From: an uncultured Actinomycetes bacterium
GTDB taxonomy: Bacteria > Actinomycetota > Coriobacteriia > Coriobacteriales > Atopobiaceae
Reading direction: 5' to 3'
NCBI GenBank assembly: GCA_900315165.1
Contig: OMXZ01000005.1
Span: 1-62,949 of the forward strand
DNA length: 62,949 nt
Positions 18,674-27,197 of the stretch are shown here, piece by piece. The translations under genes were made by a program, and so were the position numbers. Under the pieces are notes generated by a model that worked only from the letters and a program-made list of their open reading frames with translations, made no database searches and had not been told where the DNA came from. Within the stretch, counting starts at the first letter, position 1. Each line of letters opens with the position of its first letter.

Positions 18674-18695
18674 CCGACGGCGCACGTGTCCGCCC
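18658..18695. promoter_or_regulatory. 11-bp inverted repeat between ruvC and desulfoferrodoxin
   Basis: GGGCGGACACG (18658-18668) and CGTGTCCGCCC (18685-18695) are perfect reverse complements separated by 16 bp. The repeat overlaps the ruvC -35 box and lies 60 bp before the desulfoferrodoxin start. It could be an operator for either gene or a short hairpin in the desulfoferrodoxin leader. Confidence 0.45.
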
Positions 18696-18754
18696 GCTGT
18701 GCGACAATACGAGCAAAGGCGCAGAAGGCGCCGAAAAAAGAGAGAGGACAGATC

Positions 18755-19138
18755 ATGGCGGAGCCGATTTTCTATCGTTGCAAGAAGTGCGGGAACCTGG
18801 TCTTGGTCGTGAACAAGGGCACCTGCGTCCCGCAGTGCTGCGGTGAGCCCATGGAGGAGCTCAAGGCCAACACCACCGATGCGGCCACCGAGAAGCACGT
18901 CCCCGCGATCGAGCACACGAGCGCCAGCACCATCACCGCGACCGTCGGTTCCGTCGAGCACCCGATGCTCCCTGAGCACTACATCCAGTGGATCGCCCTG
19001 GCCACCGAGGACAAGACCGTCGTCAAGTACCTCAAGCCCGGCGACAAGCCCCAGGTGATCTTCCATCTGGCCGAGGGCAAGCAGGGCACCGTGTACGAGT
19101 ATTGCAACCTCCACGGCCTCTGGAAGGCCGAGGCCTAG
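18755..19138 (+). CDS. dfx: Desulfoferrodoxin (superoxide reductase)
   Basis: This 127-residue two-iron superoxide reductase reduces superoxide to hydrogen peroxide without making oxygen, as typical of anaerobes. The N-terminal rubredoxin-like centre I cysteines are in YRCKKCGN and PQCCGEPM. The catalytic centre II ligands are the histidines in EKHVPAIE and VEHPMLPEHY and the Cys/His pair in YCNLHG. ATG 18755 follows AGAGAGGA. It is transcribed away from ruvC and is only 6 bp from the following NadE-like gene, so these two are likely one transcript. Confidence 0.97.
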   Translation: MAEPIFYRCKKCGNLVLVVNKGTCVPQCCGEPMEELKANTTDAATEKHVPAIEHTSASTITATVGSVEHPMLPEHYIQWIALATEDKTVVKYLKPGDKPQVIFHLAEGKQGTVYEYCNLHGLWKAEA

Positions 19139-19144
19139 CCACAG

Positions 19145-21145
19145 ATGAGGGTCGCCGTCGCGCAAATACAGACCCCGGGGTCCGATTTCGGGCCCACCGC
19201 CGACCGCATCGTCGCAGCGAGCGAGCAGGCCGCGTCTCAGGACGTCGGTCTGCTCGTCCTGCCCGCCTGCGCCCTCACGACGCCGGCGCCCGTGCCCTAT
19301 GTCGAGCGTCAGGGCTACATGATGGACCTCGCCGAGACCGTCGTGGACCTCGCGGAGCGCGTCAAGGTGCCCACCGTGCTCCCCGTGATCGCGATGGTCG
19401 GCGAGGACGTCATGCCCGAGGCGATGCTCCTGGACCATGGCGAGGCGCTGCCGCTGCGTTTCTCGGCCTATGCGAAGTCGCTGGCGGGAGGAGATCCGGA
19501 CGACGCCGAGCCCGGCGCGGGCGACATCATGGCCGTCCCCACCTTCTCAACCGGGGGATTCAGCTTCGCCGTCGCCTTCGACTACGACGAGTTCGAGGAC
19601 CTCTGCGACTACCAGATCGACCTCGACGCGGTCATCTACCTGCCCACCTACGGCTATGCGGCCGACGACCCTGCCAGCGTGCTCGGCGCGGCGCTCGCGG
19701 AGAACCGGTTCGACGAGGATGCCGTCGACAGCGGCTATTGGGTCATCGCCGCCGGCTCGCTCGGCGTGTACGATACGCAGGTCTTCACGGGCGGCAGCTT
19801 CGTCATATCCCCCGACGGCGACCTGGTCGCCTCCGCCCCCTCTTTCGAGGAGGCTTTCATCAGCGCCGAGCTCACACACGTGGGCCCGGACGCCAAGGCT
19901 GAGTCACTCGAGCCCGAGGTCTACAACCATCCCTTCTTCTGCTGGGAGACCCTTGCGCTGGGCATCCGCGGCTTTGTGGCCGCGCAGGGCAAGACGGACG
20001 TCGCGCTCGCCCTCGACGGCACGCTCGCATCCCAAGCCCTCGCTACCCTCGCAAGCGACGCCTTGGGGCCCACCCGCGTGCATGTCCTTCTCGCACCGCC
20101 ACTTACCGGCGTTCCCGCAGGTAAGACGGGCAACAACGTCCGCAATGATGAACCTGGCGCCTGGCAGCGCGTGCTGGCCGGTGCGTCCCGTGCCGACGCC
20201 TGCCGCCGCCTTGCCGCCAACCTGCATGTCGACGCGCAGGAACGCGACCCCGAGCTCGTCCGTGCCACGGTCGTCGGGTTCGACGCGGCCCATGGGGAGA
20301 CCGAACGCGTCCTTGCTGCCCGGCACGAGACCGGCATCGCCGCAGTCGAGCTGGCCGACCTTGCCGCGCGCACCGGCTCGGTTGTGCTGTCCCCCACAGA
20401 CAAGACCTACCTCGCGCTTGAGGCGGGCGAGCGCACCTCGGTCGAAGGTGCCCTCCTGCCCTTCGGCGACCTCTACCGCACCGACGTGCTCGAGATGGTC
20501 CGTATGCGCAACACCATCTCCCCCGTCATCCCCGATGCGGGCATCGCCGCCTGCGACGTCCCCCTGCTCGACGACCCGTCGCTTACGGGCCTCTCCCCCG
20601 AACGCCGCCTCCGTCAGATGGACCTGGTGCTCGCTTCGCGCATCGAATGGGAGCGCGCACTGGGTGACCTCGCCACAGTCGACGGGGGCATTGATTTCGT
20701 CCAAGCCGTCCTCGACCGTCTGAACGTTTGCTCGGCCGGGCGCACCTCCGCCGGCGTCATCCTCGAGGCAAGCAGCCGGCCCCTCGCCGACGCGCGCCGC
20801 CCCTTCGGCATCGCCTGGCGCGACCGTGCCCGCAACCCGCTCGAGCTGGAGACACCCACGGACGAGGAGATCGAGAAGGCCTTCCGCCGCTATGCGGACC
20901 GCGTCTCAACATCCGACGAGGCCGGTAACGTCGACGACGGATACGAGGAGGACCCGGAGGAGACAGCACGCCGCGAGATCGGCGACCTGCTCGGCTACCT
21001 GCGTGACCTTGCCGACGGTATGGGCGCAGGCCCGATTCGTTCCGACGACGGCGCGCGCCCGGACGGCGAGGGCCGCAATAGCCGCCGCGGCGACAGCTTC
21101 AATCCTTTCGGCCCCTTCGGTTCGAGCCCTTTCTCGGAAAACTAA
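19145..21145 (+). CDS. NadE-like protein with degenerate active sites (probable pseudoenzyme)
   Basis: This 666-residue protein has the overall layout of glutamine-dependent NAD+ synthetase: a nitrilase-fold domain (1-240) and a synthetase domain (about 260-540). Conserved scaffold is plain in FTGGSFVISPDGDLVASAP and in DALGPTRVH. Yet the key residues are missing. The catalytic Glu position in VLPACALT is Ala41. The Lys loop (KxxLPNYGVFDE) is not present. The Cys of ICED aligns with AFDY (Phe145). The SGGxDS ATP-pyrophosphatase loop is DGTLAS (291-296). The TGNKSE motif has become SPTDKTY. The reading frame is intact and codon use is normal, so it is a maintained protein rather than a pseudogene. 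A Gly/Pro/Phe-rich tail (NPFGPFGSSPF) is extra. Function unknown. Confidence 0.85.
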   Translation: MRVAVAQIQTPGSDFGPTADRIVAASEQAASQDVGLLVLPACALTTPAPVPYVERQGYMMDLAETVVDLAERVKVPTVLPVIAMVGEDVMPEAMLLDHGEALPLRFSAYAKSLAGGDPDDAEPGAGDIMAVPTFSTGGFSFAVAFDYDEFEDLCDYQIDLDAVIYLPTYGYAADDPASVLGAALAENRFDEDAVDSGYWVIAAGSLGVYDTQVFTGGSFVISPDGDLVASAPSFEEAFISAELTHVGPDAKAESLEPEVYNHPFFCWETLALGIRGFVAAQGKTDVALALDGTLASQALATLASDALGPTRVHVLLAPPLTGVPAGKTGNNVRNDEPGAWQRVLAGASRADACRRLAANLHVDAQERDPELVRATVVGFDAAHGETERVLAARHETGIAAVELADLAARTGSVVLSPTDKTYLALEAGERTSVEGALLPFGDLYRTDVLEMVRMRNTISPVIPDAGIAACDVPLLDDPSLTGLSPERRLRQMDLVLASRIEWERALGDLATVDGGIDFVQAVLDRLNVCSAGRTSAGVILEASSRPLADARRPFGIAWRDRARNPLELETPTDEEIEKAFRRYADRVSTSDEAGNVDDGYEEDPEETARREIGDLLGYLRDLADGMGAGPIRSDDGARPDGEGRNSRRGDSFNPFGPFGSSPFSEN

Positions 21146-21180
21146 TCCCGCGGCCTTCGGATCTCGAGCCTGCATCGCTC

Positions 21181-21254
21181 TATAACTTTCGAAAATCTCT
21201 ATTTATGGCGATTTTCGAAAGTTATAATCTCCTTAATTGGAGATTTTCGAAAGT
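21181..21254. promoter_or_regulatory. Triple TTTCGAAA palindrome overlapping a -10 box
   Basis: TATAACTTTCGAAAATC (21181-21197) and GATTTTCGAAAGTTATA (21210-21226) are perfect reverse complements of 17 bp. A third copy, GATTTTCGAAAGTT, lies at 21242-21255. Each copy also contains the self-complementary core TTTCGAAA. A TATAAT hexamer (21223-21228) overlaps the second copy, which would place the start of transcription just before the third. The layout suits autoregulation of the ATPase gene starting at 21266. Confidence 0.6.
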
Positions 21255-21265
21255 TTGGAACAACA

Positions 21266-22573
21266 ATGCTCGAGCGTAAAATCCTCCAGAGACTCCTCGA
21301 ATGGAAAGATTCGCCTGACAAAAAAAGCCTCGTGGTGCAAGGAGCACGCCAAGTCGGCAAGACCTTCTCCATTGAGCAATTCGGCACTTCGGAATATCCC
21401 GAATGTCTCACCATCAACTTCAAGGAGACGCCGAGCGCCGCATCGATCTTTCAAGGAGACCTATCCGTAGACGGCATGGTCACCGCCCTCCGGTTCCGCT
21501 ATCCTCAGGCTCATATCAAGCCTCGCGAAACCCTGATCTTCCTCGACGAAATCCAAGAGTGCCCCGAGGCGATCACCTCGCTCAAGTTTTGGACGGGCGA
21601 CAGCCGTTATGACGTCATCGCATCCGGGTCCATGCTCGGACTGGATTACGGTCGCCCCTCCTCCTATCCCGTCGGTTATGTCGACTACCTGCGCATGACG
21701 GGCCTCGACTTCGAGGAGTATCTCTGGGCGCGCGGCGTCGGACACGACCTGACCGGTCTCCTGCGGAGCGCCTTCGATAAGCGCGAACCCGTTCCCCAGG
21801 CAATTCACGAGCAGGTTTTCAAATACTTCCGGGAGTTCTGCGCCCTCGGTGGGATGCCTGAGGTGGTGCAGAAATTCATCGACACGGATGATTTTCGCGA
21901 AGCGGATGCCGTTCAGCGGTCCCTGCTGGAAGGCTATCTCTACGATATCGCCCATTACGCGACGCCCGTTGAAAAGATTAAAGCGGAACGGTGCTTCCTC
22001 TCCATCGCCGGTCAGCTCCTGGGCAAGGAAAACCATAAGTTCCAATACAAGCTGGTGGAACAGGGAGGCAAGGCGAGCAAGTTCTACTCGAGCATAGACT
22101 GGCTCGTGCGCGCCGACATCGCCGCGCAAAGCGTCAATGTGACGAAGCCCGCGTACGACCTCACGGATTACGAGGACGAGGGCAACTTCCGCCTCTACTG
22201 CTGCGACCTGTCACTCCTTCTCGCCATGAGGGATTTCGGCCTCAAACAGCGCATCGTCGAGAACACGCTCTCGGGCAACACGAAAGGCGGGCTGTACGAA
22301 AGCATCATCGCAGACGCCCTCTTAAAGAATGGACACGAGCTGCACTTCCTGCGCAACACGACGACGAAGCGTGAGATCGACTTCCTCATCCAGGTCGACG
22401 GACGGGTCATACCGATAGAGACCAAAGGCGGACGTTCCGCCGCGAACTCGCTCACCGTGATGATGAAGTCATCTCCCGACATTGAAGTCGCCTACAAAAT
22501 CGCCGATGCGAACGTCGGGACCAGCGATATGGGAATAGTCACCATCCCCCATTACATGGCGATGTTCCTGTAA
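21266..22573 (+). CDS. ATP-binding protein with AAA_14 and DUF4143 domains
   Basis: This 435-residue archaeal-type AAA ATPase has a Walker A QGARQVGKTFS near residue 30, Walker B LIFLDEIQECP near 95, and SGSMLG as sensor region. The second half is the DUF4143 domain ending with a PD-(D/E)xK-like segment (REIDFLIQVDGRVIPIETKGG), which resembles a nuclease fold with D, E and K retained. The family is widespread, multicopy and patchily distributed in gut bacteria and its function is unknown; a toxin-like or mobile role has been suspected but not shown. The gene is more AT-rich and its upstream palindromes differ from the rest of the window, hinting at horizontal acquisition. Confidence 0.88.
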   Translation: MLERKILQRLLEWKDSPDKKSLVVQGARQVGKTFSIEQFGTSEYPECLTINFKETPSAASIFQGDLSVDGMVTALRFRYPQAHIKPRETLIFLDEIQECPEAITSLKFWTGDSRYDVIASGSMLGLDYGRPSSYPVGYVDYLRMTGLDFEEYLWARGVGHDLTGLLRSAFDKREPVPQAIHEQVFKYFREFCALGGMPEVVQKFIDTDDFREADAVQRSLLEGYLYDIAHYATPVEKIKAERCFLSIAGQLLGKENHKFQYKLVEQGGKASKFYSSIDWLVRADIAAQSVNVTKPAYDLTDYEDEGNFRLYCCDLSLLLAMRDFGLKQRIVENTLSGNTKGGLYESIIADALLKNGHELHFLRNTTTKREIDFLIQVDGRVIPIETKGGRSAANSLTVMMKSSPDIEVAYKIADANVGTSDMGIVTIPHYMAMFL

Positions 22574-22578
22574 GCCCT

Positions 22579-25500
22579 TTATGCGCAGACGATACGGCCC
22601 TCCTGGCCGATGCAGTCCGAGACCTCGGCCATCAGCACCATATTGCGCGCGTCGACCTTGGTGGGCAGCTCCATGCGCATCGTGTTGCCCGAGGCCTCCT
22701 CGACCAAGAGCTCCACCCGGTCCATGCCCTGGTAGCGGGCCAAGATTGACTGTAGGCGCTGGATGCGGCCATAGCTCAGCAGGTGCGGGGTCATGCAGAC
22801 CTCGATGACGCGGGGCTTGTTGGTCTTGTCCGAGAGCTCCAGGTTCTCGATCGTCGAGCAGATAACCTGGTCGCCGCGGTCGCCGCGCTCCAGCTTGCCG
22901 AAGACCTTGATGAAGACGTCGGTCGAGGACTCCCCCGTCACGGGGTCAGGCTCGCCGGCAAGGATGCCGGCACACTTCTTGTAGAGCTTGGGGAAGACGA
23001 CGAGCGTAATCTCGCCCTCCATGTCCTCGAGGGTCACGATGGCCATGGGGTCACCGTTCTTGGTCGTCTTCTTCTGCACGGCGTTGACCATGCCGGCGAG
23101 GCGGACGTCCGTGCCGTCGGGGACCTTGGGTCGCTCGGCGACGACGCCCGTGAGCGCGTCAGCCGTCTCCTCGGTCTCGGCCAGCTGGCCGATCGTGTAG
23201 TCGCGTGCCTTGGAGAGGGCATACTCATACGGGGAGAGCGGGTGGTCCGAGACGTACAGGCCCAGGACCTCGTGCTCGGCGTGCAGCTTGGTCAGTCGGT
23301 CCCACTCCTGGCCGTCGGGCTCGGGGACGTCGCTCTCGAAGCCAGAGCCCTCCACATCGGCGAACATGTCGAAAAGCGAGCTCTGGCCCGCCGCACGGTC
23401 GCGCTGACGCTTGGCCGCGGCATCGAGGATGTTCTCCGGGTTGTTCTTGTCGATCATCACCATGAGCTGGCGGCGCGGGTAGCCCGTGGAGTCGAAGGCC
23501 CCTGCCTTGACCAGCGCCTCGACGACACGGCGGTTGGCCGAGCCGGAGTCCACGCGGTCGACGAAATCGTTGAGGTTCTTGAAGGGGCCGCCCTCCTCGC
23601 GCTCGGCCATAATGACCTCGGCGACGCCTTCGCCCACGCCGCGGATGCCGGCGAAGCCGAAACGGACACCCTCGCGCGTGGCCGTGAAGTCGCGACCGGA
23701 TTCGTTGATGTCGGGCGGCAGGATGGGAATGCCCTCGTGGCGGCAGGACGTGACGTAGTGGACGATCTTGTCCGTCTTGCCCATGTAGGAGGTCAGAACC
23801 GAGGCCATGTACTCCTTGGGGAAGTAGGCCTTGAGCCAGGCGGTCTGCATGACGAGGATGGCATAGCCGGCGGAGTGAGACTTGTTGAAAGCATAGGAGG
23901 CGAACTCGAGGACGTTGTCCCAGAGCTCCTGGGCCGTCTCACGCTTGTAGCCGTTTGCCTCGGCGCCGTTCATCCAGTGGTCGTAGATGGTCTCATCGGC
24001 GCCGTTGCCCTCCCAGTGGAAGACCTGGCTCGTGAGCATCTTGATCTTCTTTTTTGCCACAGGCTTGCGCATGCGCGAGTCGGACTCGCCGGCCGAGAAG
24101 CCCGACATCTTGACGGAGATCTGCATGACCTGCTCCTGGTAGACCATGGTGCCGTAGGTCTCCTCCAGGATCGGCTTCAGGCGGTCGTCGTAATAGGAGA
24201 TGGCCTCCTCGCCGTGCATGCGCTTGATGTAGCTGTCGACCATGCCGGCGCCGAGCGGGCCCGGGCGGTAGAGGGCGATCAGAGCCACGATCTGTTTGTA
24301 CTCGGTGGGCTGCATGTTTTTGATCGTGCTGGTCATGCCGTCGGACTCGACCTGGAAGACACCCGCTGTGTGGCCCGAGCCCAGCAGCTCGTAGATCTTG
24401 GGATCCGAGAAGTCGATTTTGTCCACGTCGATATCGACGCAAGTGGCGCCCGGTTTGAGGCAGGCGCGCACGGCCTCGGGCATCTTGTCGATGTCGGAGG
24501 CATCGGGATAGGAGTGGCGGATGTTGGCAAGCGCCTTGTTGATGACCGTCAGGGTGCGCAGGCCCAAAAAGTCCATCTTGAGCAGGCCCATGTCCGCAAC
24601 CGAATGGCCCTCGTACTGGGTGATCGTGACGTTGCCCTTGGTGTCGAGCTTGGTGGGCACGTGGTCGGTAACGGGGGTCGGTGCTATCAGCGTGGCGCAG
24701 GCGTGTACGCCCTCGCCGCGGGTCAGGCCCTCGATCGCGAGCGCCGCGTCGATGATGCGGTGGGCGTCGGGATCCGTGTTGTAGGCGTTCTCGAAGTCGG
24801 GGCTGTACTGCTCGGGCTTCTTCTCGTTCTTGTGCAGGGCGTTGGGCAGGGTAAGCTTGGGGTCGTTGGACAGCATCTTGGAGAGCTGCTGACCCTTGTA
24901 CACGGGAAAGCCCAGCACGCGGTTGGCGTCGTTGATGGCCTGTTTGGCCTTGATGGTGGAGTAGGTGATGACCTTGCAGACGTGGTCCTCGCCATAGACC
25001 TCGCGGACGTGCTGGAGGACGTCCTGGAGGTGCTCGTCGTCGAAGTCCATATCGATATCGGGCATCTCGGAGCGCTGGGGCGAGAGGAAGCGCTCGAACA
25101 TGAGGCCGTTCTCGAGCGGGTCGAAGTTGGTGATGTTCATCGCGTAGGCGACGATGGCGCCCGCGGCGGAACCACGGCCCGGGCCGACACCGATGCCGTT
25201 GTCCTTGGCCCACTGGACGTAGTCCTGCACGATCAGGAAGTAGTTGGCGAAGCCCTTGTCGCAGATGATCTTGTACTCGTACTCGAAGCGATCCTTGACG
25301 TTCTCGCCGCCGATCACGAGGTCGCGCCAGCCCTCGCCATAGCGCTTGGCCAGGCCCTTCTCGCACTCCTCGCGGAAGCGCTCCTCTGCCGTCTCACCCT
25401 CGCGCAGACCAGGGTAGCTGGGCAGGTACATCTTGGTCCAGTCAATCTCGTAGTTGCACTTGGCGGCGACCTCGAGGGTATTGTCGCAGGCCTCGGGAAT

Positions 25501-26496
25501 CCAGGAGAAGAGCTCGCGCATCTCGCTCTCGTCCTTCATGTAGAACTCAGTGCCCTCCATGCGCATACGGCTGGCGTCATCGAGCGTGGTGGCTTTGCCG
25601 ATGCAGGAGAGGATGTCCTGCGTGGGGGCGTCCTCGCGGGTGAGGTAGTGGAAGTCGTTGGTGGCCACGATCTTGATGTCGAGCTCGCGGGCGATCTTGA
25701 CCAGCTGCTCGTCGAGCGTGCGGTCGGTCCAGCCGTTGCGGAAGTTGAGCCCGTGGTCCTGGATCTCCATGTAGAAATCGTCGCCGAAGATCTCCTTGAA
25801 GGTGATCGCCCACTGACGGGCGTCCTCGAAGAGGCCATCGAGGATGTGCTGCTGGATGATGCCCTGCACACAGGCGCTCTGGCAGATGAGGCCCTCGTGG
25901 TACTCCCTCAGCATGGCCAGCGTGGTGCGCGGCTTGTAGTACATCATCTCGTGGCCGGCGGCGATGGACATGCACTTCATCAGGTTGTGGTAGCCCGTGG
26001 AGTTCTTGGCGAGAAGGATCAGGTGGTAGCGGGTCTGCTTGGTGCCCTTCTCGATGCAGTCGTCGGTGATGAAATAGGCCTCGCAGCCGAAGATGGGCTT
26101 GATGAGCGGCGAGGGCTTGTTGGCGCGGACCGCCTCGAGGGCGACGTCCTTGTTGGCCTTGCCGCCGTTTTGCTCCCAGATCGCGACGTCGGACTCCCAC
26201 TGCCGGTGGGCAAAATCGTGGACGTTGTCGCTCTCGGGATCGGCCTCGGGCTCCTCGAGCTCCCAGTCCTTGGTGAAGCACTCCACATCGTGGCGCCACT
26301 GCCAGGCGTCCTTCTGCCCATCGTTGTACTTGCGGCACTCCAGGTCGAGGTTGGGGATGCCGAACATGTAGCCGTGGTCAGTCAGCGCGACGGCCGGCAT
26401 CTTGAGGTCGACGGCGCGCTTGACCATGTCGGGGATGCGCGTGGCCCCATCGAGGATCGAGAAATCGGAGTGGTTGTGGAGGTGTACGAAGGCCAT
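22579..26496 (-). CDS. dnaE: DNA polymerase III subunit alpha
   Basis: This 1305-residue replicative polymerase of the C family opens with the PHP domain (HLHNHSDFSILDGA at residue 5-18). The palm carries the catalytic aspartates in PDIDMDFDDEH, with GRGSAAGAIVAY before it. Fingers, a tandem HhH domain and a C-terminal OB fold follow. QSSLFDMF near residue 1055 fits a beta-clamp binding motif. ATG 26496 begins the conserved N-terminus; upstream codons in the same frame are not conserved in character. It ends 6 bp from the convergent ATPase gene, with no obvious terminator between them. Confidence 0.98.
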   Translation of the reverse strand: MAFVHLHNHSDFSILDGATRIPDMVKRAVDLKMPAVALTDHGYMFGIPNLDLECRKYNDGQKDAWQWRHDVECFTKDWELEEPEADPESDNVHDFAHRQWESDVAIWEQNGGKANKDVALEAVRANKPSPLIKPIFGCEAYFITDDCIEKGTKQTRYHLILLAKNSTGYHNLMKCMSIAAGHEMMYYKPRTTLAMLREYHEGLICQSACVQGIIQQHILDGLFEDARQWAITFKEIFGDDFYMEIQDHGLNFRNGWTDRTLDEQLVKIARELDIKIVATNDFHYLTREDAPTQDILSCIGKATTLDDASRMRMEGTEFYMKDESEMRELFSWIPEACDNTLEVAAKCNYEIDWTKMYLPSYPGLREGETAEERFREECEKGLAKRYGEGWRDLVIGGENVKDRFEYEYKIICDKGFANYFLIVQDYVQWAKDNGIGVGPGRGSAAGAIVAYAMNITNFDPLENGLMFERFLSPQRSEMPDIDMDFDDEHLQDVLQHVREVYGEDHVCKVITYSTIKAKQAINDANRVLGFPVYKGQQLSKMLSNDPKLTLPNALHKNEKKPEQYSPDFENAYNTDPDAHRIIDAALAIEGLTRGEGVHACATLIAPTPVTDHVPTKLDTKGNVTITQYEGHSVADMGLLKMDFLGLRTLTVINKALANIRHSYPDASDIDKMPEAVRACLKPGATCVDIDVDKIDFSDPKIYELLGSGHTAGVFQVESDGMTSTIKNMQPTEYKQIVALIALYRPGPLGAGMVDSYIKRMHGEEAISYYDDRLKPILEETYGTMVYQEQVMQISVKMSGFSAGESDSRMRKPVAKKKIKMLTSQVFHWEGNGADETIYDHWMNGAEANGYKRETAQELWDNVLEFASYAFNKSHSAGYAILVMQTAWLKAYFPKEYMASVLTSYMGKTDKIVHYVTSCRHEGIPILPPDINESGRDFTATREGVRFGFAGIRGVGEGVAEVIMAEREEGGPFKNLNDFVDRVDSGSANRRVVEALVKAGAFDSTGYPRRQLMVMIDKNNPENILDAAAKRQRDRAAGQSSLFDMFADVEGSGFESDVPEPDGQEWDRLTKLHAEHEVLGLYVSDHPLSPYEYALSKARDYTIGQLAETEETADALTGVVAERPKVPDGTDVRLAGMVNAVQKKTTKNGDPMAIVTLEDMEGEITLVVFPKLYKKCAGILAGEPDPVTGESSTDVFIKVFGKLERGDRGDQVICSTIENLELSDKTNKPRVIEVCMTPHLLSYGRIQRLQSILARYQGMDRVELLVEEASGNTMRMELPTKVDARNMVLMAEVSDCIGQEGRIVCA

Positions 26497-26620
26497 AGTC
26501 AGTCTTTCCGCAAGTCGTGATTTTCCGTTCCTCAGTCTACCGCAAGGGTCGGACACCATCCCCAGGCGGCGGTCGTTCGCGGACCTTCCACGGCATGTTC
26601 GATGCCGAATTGGTATCTAT

Positions 26621-26649
26621 TTGTTATACCGTTATACATATGCTAATCT
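26621..26649 (+). promoter_or_regulatory. Promoter with GTTATAC direct repeats before the toxin-antitoxin pair
   Basis: TTGTTA (26621-26626) and TAATCT (26644-26649) are spaced by 17 bp. Two exact GTTATAC heptamers, at 26623-26629 and 26631-26637, overlap the -35 box and spacer, as expected for antitoxin autorepression. The same heptamer stands before the antitoxin at 50067-50267. Confidence 0.55.
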
Positions 26650-26675
26650 GGGGTCACGCCGTCAAAGGAGGAGCC

Positions 26676-27197
26676 ATGCCCGCCGCCGTTGAGCACCCGA
26701 AGACCGCCCAGACGAACTTCCGTCTCGACCCCGAGACCAAGAAACGGGGCGACGAGGCGTTGGCCATGGCCGGCTACACGCCCTCCGAGGCGGCCCGCAG
26801 CCTCTGGGAGGTCGCCGCATCCGGCCGCTACCGTCCCGAGCTCATCCATGCCTTTCTTTCCGGCACCATCGCCATCGAGTACGACAGCTCGGTTCGCGGT
26901 CTTACAAAAAAACCGTTCCTCCCCACTGGCAAGGCGCAACGAAGTCTGAAGCAATCGGATGAACTCGCCAGCAGAGTCCGCCAGCTCTACCTTGATGCGG
27001 GAATCACTGAGGAACAACTTGAGGCTTTTCGCCAAGAGCCAATCGCTACCGACGAGCTTGACGAAGCCGATGATAATGAGCTCCTAGAAATTGCCCTCTA
27101 TGAGCATTATCTAGAGAAGGAGAAGATCTTTGCGCCCATGACACCGGAAGAAATCAAGGAACAGCTCGCGAAGAAGCCAGAAGGGACGTACGAATGA
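26676..27197 (+). CDS. RelB/DinJ-like antitoxin with long C-terminal extension
   Basis: This 173-residue protein has a ribbon-helix-helix-type N-terminus (TNFRLDPETKKRGDEALA, then GYTPSEAARSLWEVA) like RelB/DinJ antitoxins. Those are usually under 100 residues; here an acidic helical extension follows, with DELDEADDNELLEIALYEHYLE, that probably wraps the toxin. AAAGGAGGAG precedes ATG 26676. The stop overlaps the PIN toxin start by 4 bases (ATGA), typical of a toxin-antitoxin operon. It should bind the GTTATAC repeats upstream and repress its own promoter. Confidence 0.82.
   Translation: MPAAVEHPKTAQTNFRLDPETKKRGDEALAMAGYTPSEAARSLWEVAASGRYRPELIHAFLSGTIAIEYDSSVRGLTKKPFLPTGKAQRSLKQSDELASRVRQLYLDAGITEEQLEAFRQEPIATDELDEADDNELLEIALYEHYLEKEKIFAPMTPEEIKEQLAKKPEGTYE

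Noticed and set aside
16251-18812. Long plus-strand open frame opposite ruvCAB
   Set aside because: Antisense shadow of three genes with clear conserved motifs; low-complexity translated sequence.
22783-26520. Very long plus-strand open frame opposite dnaE
   Set aside because: It is the antisense of dnaE, open because of GC-biased third positions. The dnaE motifs on the minus strand are unmistakable.
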